Source: Closterium sp. NIES-65
Taxonomy: Eukaryota > Streptophyta > Zygnematophyceae > Desmidiales > Closteriaceae
DNA length: 64,000 nucleotides
Direction: 5' to 3'
NCBI GenBank assembly: GCA_948144175.1
Contig: CANXME010000095.1
Location: 62,001-126,000 of the forward strand
Part shown: in pieces, positions 60,450 through 64,000 of the stretch
How positions within the stretch are numbered: position 1 is the stretch's first letter
Layout: every line of letters starts with the position of its first letter
Made by a program: the position numbers and the translations under genes
Notes under the pieces: model-generated
What the model was told of the DNA's origin: nothing
Database searches by the model: none
What the model saw: only the letters and a program-made list of their open reading frames with translations

Positions 60450-61380
60450 GCAGTCAGCAGAAAGGCGGCTCAGCGACCGGGCGGCTCGGGTGCACAGCTG
60501 CTCGGCTCCCGGGCGGCTCGGCGGCTGGGCGGCTCGGGCGCAGGGCGGCTCGGCTCCCGGGCGGCTCGGCGGCTGGGCAGCTAGGGTGCAGGGCGGCTCG
60601 GCTCCCGGGCGGCTCGGCGGCTGGGCGGCTCGGGTGCAGGGCGGCTCGGCTCCCGGGCGGCTCGGCGGCAGGGCGGCTCGGGTCCCTGGCGGCTCGGCTG
60701 TTGGGGCGGCTCGGCCGGGAGATGCAGCGTCGGGCCGGCAGGTGCAGCGTCGGGCCGGCAGGTGCAGCGGCGGGCCGGCAGGTGCAAGTGGCGGGCCGTA
60801 AGAGGCGGCGGGCCGATGGGTGCAGCGGCGGGCCGGTAGGTGCAGCGGCGAGCCGGCAGGAGCAGCGGCGGGCCGGCAGGGTGCAGCGGCGGGCCGGCAG
60901 GAGCAGCGACGGGCCGGCAGGGTGCAGCGGCGGGCCGTAGAGTGCAGCGGCGGGGCCGTCGGCAGTAGAGGCGGAGCCGCGTCAGAGGAGGCGGCTTGGC
61001 CGCGTCAGGGGAGGCGGCGGGGCCGCGTCAATGGAGGCGGCGGGGCCGCGTCAGGGGAGGCGGCGGAGTCGCGTCAGGGGAGGCGGCGGGGCCTCGGCAG
61101 GGGAGGCGGCGGGGCCGCGTCAGGGGAGGCGGCGGGGCCGCGTCAAGGGAGGCGGCGGGGCCGCGTCAAGGGAGGCGGCAGGGCCGCGTCAGGGGAGGCG
61201 GCGGGGCCGCGTCAGGGGAAGCGGCGAGGCCGCGTCAAGGGAGGCGGCGGGGCCGCGTCAAGGGAGGCGGCGGGGCCGCGTTAAAGGAGGCGGCGGGGCC
61301 ACGTCAGGGGAGGCGGCAAAGCCGCGTCAGAGGAGGCGGCGGGGCCGCGAGTGAAAAGGCGACCCGAGGGGTCGCTAAAA
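60450..61380 (-). repeat. GC-rich leader minisatellite of composite
   Basis: Non-coding leader upstream of gag. Plus-strand units include GGCTCCCGGGCGGCTCGGCG (60450-60700), GGGCCGGCAGGTGCAGCGGC (60720-60950) and GGAGGCGGCGGGGCCGCGTC (60970-61350). The last is the reverse complement of the copy A leader core, so the leader repeat type is shared. Confidence 0.85.
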
Positions 61381-61386
61381 AAAAGG

Positions 61387-61453
61387 GCGCGCCTCGGGGC
61401 GCGCGTCGGTGGGCCCAGACAACGGTCCTAAGGTAGGACCCGCTCTGATACCA
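61387..61453 (-). promoter_or_regulatory. Primer-binding site and two leader hairpins of composite
   Basis: On the minus strand TGGTATCAGAGC follows the LTR. Hairpin 1 (61440-61424) is GGTCCTA-CCT-TAGGACC. Then the block GGGCCCACCGA, and hairpin 2 (61404-61387) is GCGCGCC-CCGA-GGCGCGC followed by a T run. Layout equals copy A. Confidence 0.8.
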
Positions 61454-61670
61454 TGTGAAAAAGAGAACGAGGAATGAGTTAGGCTTAGGAGCCTTGGTTG
61501 ATTGAGAGTCGAGTAAGTTGAAAAGAGAAAGAAGTGGTTTCACTATAGAGCGAGCAGTACATATAGGCAAAATGAAAGGTGCACCACCAAAACAGAACAT
61601 TGTATAACTACAGTAATCTACACTACAGGCAGTTACAAAACAATATATAAAACTATATATTATTCTGACA
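61454..61670 (-). repeat. Middle LTR of composite
   Basis: 217 bp, minus strand TGTCAGAATAATAT...TTTTTCACA. It abuts a primer-binding site on its left and a polypurine-like GGCACTTATGGGGGCG on its right, so it serves as 5' LTR of the gag-pol unit and 3' LTR of the short unit. Confidence 0.75.
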
Positions 61671-62770
61671 CGCCCCCATAAGTGCCTGTAGGGAAGAATG
61701 TGCAGTCAACGCCCCCATAATGGGGTACACCAAGAGTGCGTAGCAGTACGGGAGAGGGCAGGCAAGGAGGAGGAGAGAGAGAGAGGGAGAGAGAGGAGAG
61801 GAGGTGATAGGCTCTGGTTGGTCACCACATACATCCCCTCATCCTCCCCCTCCCCCTCCCCCTCCCCCTGCTGCAGGAGCAGCAGAGGGGGGGGACAAAC
61901 AGAGGAGAATGGAGCCGTAGGGCCAGGGGACCACACTCACCCATCACCCCCACACCCGCCACCCCCAGTCCCTCCCCGGGCTCCCCACACTCTCACACCC
62001 TCCCCCCCAGCGGCAGCTGCAGCAGAGGGAACAAAAGGAAGAGGAGAAAGGGGTGGGGGGGGGAAGGGGGGGGGGGGGGGCCGACGCACGGCCTCCCCGG
62101 GCGCCAAAGCAAGCGGCAGAGGGGGCGACGACTCCCCCCCCCTTTCAGGTCGCCCCTCCCGTCACCTGTCGAGGCGACCTGAGGGGGCCGCGTGCGGCCC
62201 CCGAAGGAGCCGCGACGGGTGACGGGAAAAGGGGGGGGGGCGGTGCACGTGCCCCCGGTGTGCCGCGGCTGGCGATAGGGCATGGCCGGGGCGGGGTCGG
62301 GGCCGCAAGAGGGCGGGGCCGCAGGTGGCATCGGGGCCTGGGGCGGGTACCGCACGGGCGGCGACGGGCCGGGACGGGCGGCGACGGGCCGGTACGGGCG
62401 GCGACGGGGCCGCAGCGGACGGCGGCGCGTCGTACGGGCGGTACGTGACGCCGCGAAGGGCGGCGACGGGCTGGTACGGGCGGCGAGTAGGCCGCAGGTA
62501 GGGCGGCGGGACGGCCGCAGGTAGGGCGGCGGGTGGGCCGCGACGGAGTGGCGGGGCCGCTCGAAGGAGTGGCGGGGCCGCGACGAAGTGGCGGGGCCGC
62601 GCGAAGGGGAGGCGGGGCCGCGACTAAGTGGCGGGGCCGCTCAAGGGGTGGCGGGGCCGCGACGAAGTGGCGGGGCCGCTCGAAGGGAATAAGGGGCACG
62701 CCACGGGGCGTGCCAAACACAGAGTAGCAGCGGAAGCAATAGGCCAGGATCGTAACTCGCTCTGATACCA
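61671..62770 (-). mobile_element. Short non-coding internal domain of composite
   Basis: 1.1-kb LARD/TRIM-like body: primer-binding site TGGTATCAGAGCGAG at 62770, hairpin GGCACGCC-CCGT-GGCGTGCC at 62714-62695, GC-rich repeats (GTGGCGGGGCCGCGACGAA type) at 62530-62690, further GC-rich DNA, and two copies of a CGCCCCCATAA polypurine-like block at 61671 and 61709. There is no gag or pol, so it would depend on another element's proteins. Confidence 0.6.
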
Positions 62771-62865
62771 TGTGAAAGTAGGAAAACAGGAATAACTAGG
62801 TTTATAATAACTACACCAACTACAGCTACAGGCAGTTACAAATATAAATAATATAAAGTCTGACA
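62771..62865 (-). repeat. Outer 5' LTR of composite
   Basis: 95 bp, minus strand TGTCAGACTTTATATT...CTACTTTCACA. Its last 23 bases match positions 54143-54165 of the opposite LTR. Flanked on the right by GGTCT. Confidence 0.7.
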
Positions 62866-63563
62866 GGTCTAGTAAAATAACATTCTCGACGATTGGATTG
62901 TCTTAGTTGAAATTTTCCGCGCAAACATACGGGGTTATGTCATTGCTTTACGAGTTTGACATGTACAAGCGAAAGATAGTCCTCGAAAATCTAGAACTGG
63001 TCTCTTTAGTCAATAGTTTCTTTTGTCGATCTACATTCAGGGTAAACCGCGACGATCTGTTCGACATGAAGTATTGCAGTGCTCTTTCGACAAAAATGTG
63101 AAAATTTGTGGGGGAATATATTCAATCCGGCCTGTCGAACAGACGTGAAACTAACCACACTAAAAAACTAGGTGGTATTTGTATTTTTTTCTTTCGACAG
63201 ACTTCCGACATTGAGAATGGAAACGCTTAGCAACATCAAGAATTCCTGTTGGTCGAGTTGAAACATCACTCATTGTCGAAAAACGAAATATTTTCTCCGT
63301 CGAAGATGATGAAATTCAAGGCACCCCATTGAATCAGGGCTCTTGCTAACTTTTAGGCCCGTCTGACGTTTTCCTAAAAAAAAAAAAAAAAAAAATGTCT
63401 GGCCCTCATATGGAGGATTCCTGGTGGTCTTTGCCTCAAAGAGATTTTATAAGTTAGTATGCCGGCTTAGACGGATTTACACGAAATCAGACATTTATTT
63501 AACTATATGGTCTACACACATACTATACTCTATTACTACAGATAACCATACATTCATGATGAA
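62866..63563. other. AT-rich, TCGA-containing DNA
   Basis: Continuation of the host DNA into which the composite inserted, with repeated TCGA/TCGAC words. A 20-odd A run lies at about 63376-63396. GGCCCGTCTGACG at about 63357 may be part of the neighbouring hAT terminus. No gene seen. Confidence 0.45.
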
Positions 63564-64000
63564 CTAGGAGTCACTGTCGCTATCATGAGAATAATCTTCC
63601 TCGTCGTCCCCATCTAGCTCTGAATCTGAAGCAATGTGTTCTTTGCCGTGGTCTGCCCGTCTCTGCCAGGGGCCCCACTCCTCCTCTAGCCTGGCTGCTT
63701 CTTCTGCAGCTGTTGCTTCACGAGCAGCAGCCTTTGCTGCTGTTGCTTTTGTTGCCGCCTGCTTCGCGGCCAGCATCGCAAGGGTCTTCCTCGTGCACTT
63801 CAGAGGCCTTTGCGCATGCACCATCACCATATCCTTGGCTGGGCGTTGCTTCTTCGCACCTCTCCACAGCTCTACAAGGGCGGGCCAGTCAGGTTCGTAC
63901 TTCAGCATGGAGATGGTTATCAGGTCGCCAAGCTTCGCGTCGTTGAGATTGCCGCGTAGCTAGCTATTGATGACGTTCTGGCGGGAGAAGCCCCGCTCGC
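63564..64000 (-). pseudogene. hAT-family transposase C-terminus (second copy), runs off window
   Basis: Minus strand from 64000 encodes ERGFSRQNVINS, then a TAG at 63962-63960 where Trp stands in the copy at 12412-12974, then LRGNLNDAKLGDLITISMLK, YEPDWPALVELWRGAKKQRP, an alanine-rich coiled-coil-like stretch and an acidic tail (SDSELDGDDEEDYSHDSDSD). This is the dimerisation region of hAT transposases with a long C-terminal extension. The upstream catalytic part lies outside the window. Confidence 0.78.

Larger units (their letters stand above)
53961..62865 (-). mobile_element. Multi-LTR copia composite flanked by one target duplication
   Basis: Minus-strand order: LTR 62865-62771, primer-binding site and short non-coding body (62770-61671), LTR 61670-61454, primer-binding site, leader, gag-pol, polypurine tract, LTR 54279-53961. 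The outer flanks carry the same pentamer GGTCT (53956-53960 and 62866-62870), so the entire block looks like one integration product. The three LTRs share TGTCAGA starts and internal stretches but differ in length (95, 217, about 319 bp). The 53961 LTR appears to be a mosaic of the other types. Confidence 0.65.

Noticed and set aside
61671..62770. Independent host gene with Gly/Arg-rich proteins
   Set aside because: It lies between a primer-binding site and a polypurine-like tract flanked by LTRs, and the frames reflect GC-rich repeats.

Overview
The window is nuclear DNA of a GC-rich, intron-containing eukaryote. A streptophyte (charophyte) alga fits best, possibly a Closterium-like zygnematophyte. 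This is inference. The three host genes have land-plant-type relatives: a TOM2A-type tetraspanin, a WAV2/ABHD13-type hydrolase and an Sfp-type phosphopantetheinyl transferase. The surrounding Ty1/copia and Ty3/gypsy elements look like those I know from charophyte genomes.

Layout. 1-1862: reversed, decayed copia gag/protease fragment and its GC-rich leader. 1863-7899: Ty3/gypsy chromovirus with both LTRs, inactivated by stops. 7910-12400: a second, older gypsy element whose pol region carries a cytosine-5 DNA methyltransferase domain between protease and reverse transcriptase. 12412-12974: hAT transposase C-terminus. 13400-14400: copia 3' end with a 522-bp MITE inside its LTR. 14417-18837 (-): phosphopantetheinyl transferase gene. 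20826-31659 (+): TOM2A-like gene, divergent from it. 32712-35647 (-): WAV2/ABHD13-like gene with some exons not found. 36585-37346: tandem TRIM retrotransposon array. 37690-45245 and 46059-53327: two decayed copia elements inserted in TCGA-rich satellite-like DNA. 53961-62865 (-): multi-LTR copia composite containing an uninterrupted gag-pol reading frame of about 1,958 residues. 63564-64000 (-): a second hAT transposase fragment that runs off the window.

The most striking feature lies in the host-gene introns. They are filled with minisatellites, several of which are tandem copies of the exon/intron boundary itself (last 4-14 exon bases plus the GT donor). One array has about 72 copies and another about 11. 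Other arrays carry a donor-like GTGAGT in every unit, and a (CAG)35 run lies at an intron 3' end. This gives two genes long ladders of near-identical splice signals. The second theme is multi-LTR retroelement arrays (TRIM and copia) flanked by a single 5-bp target duplication. The third is the methyltransferase-bearing retrotransposon.

Exon boundaries were inferred by eye from splice consensus, phase and remembered family conservation. No alignment or database search was run.
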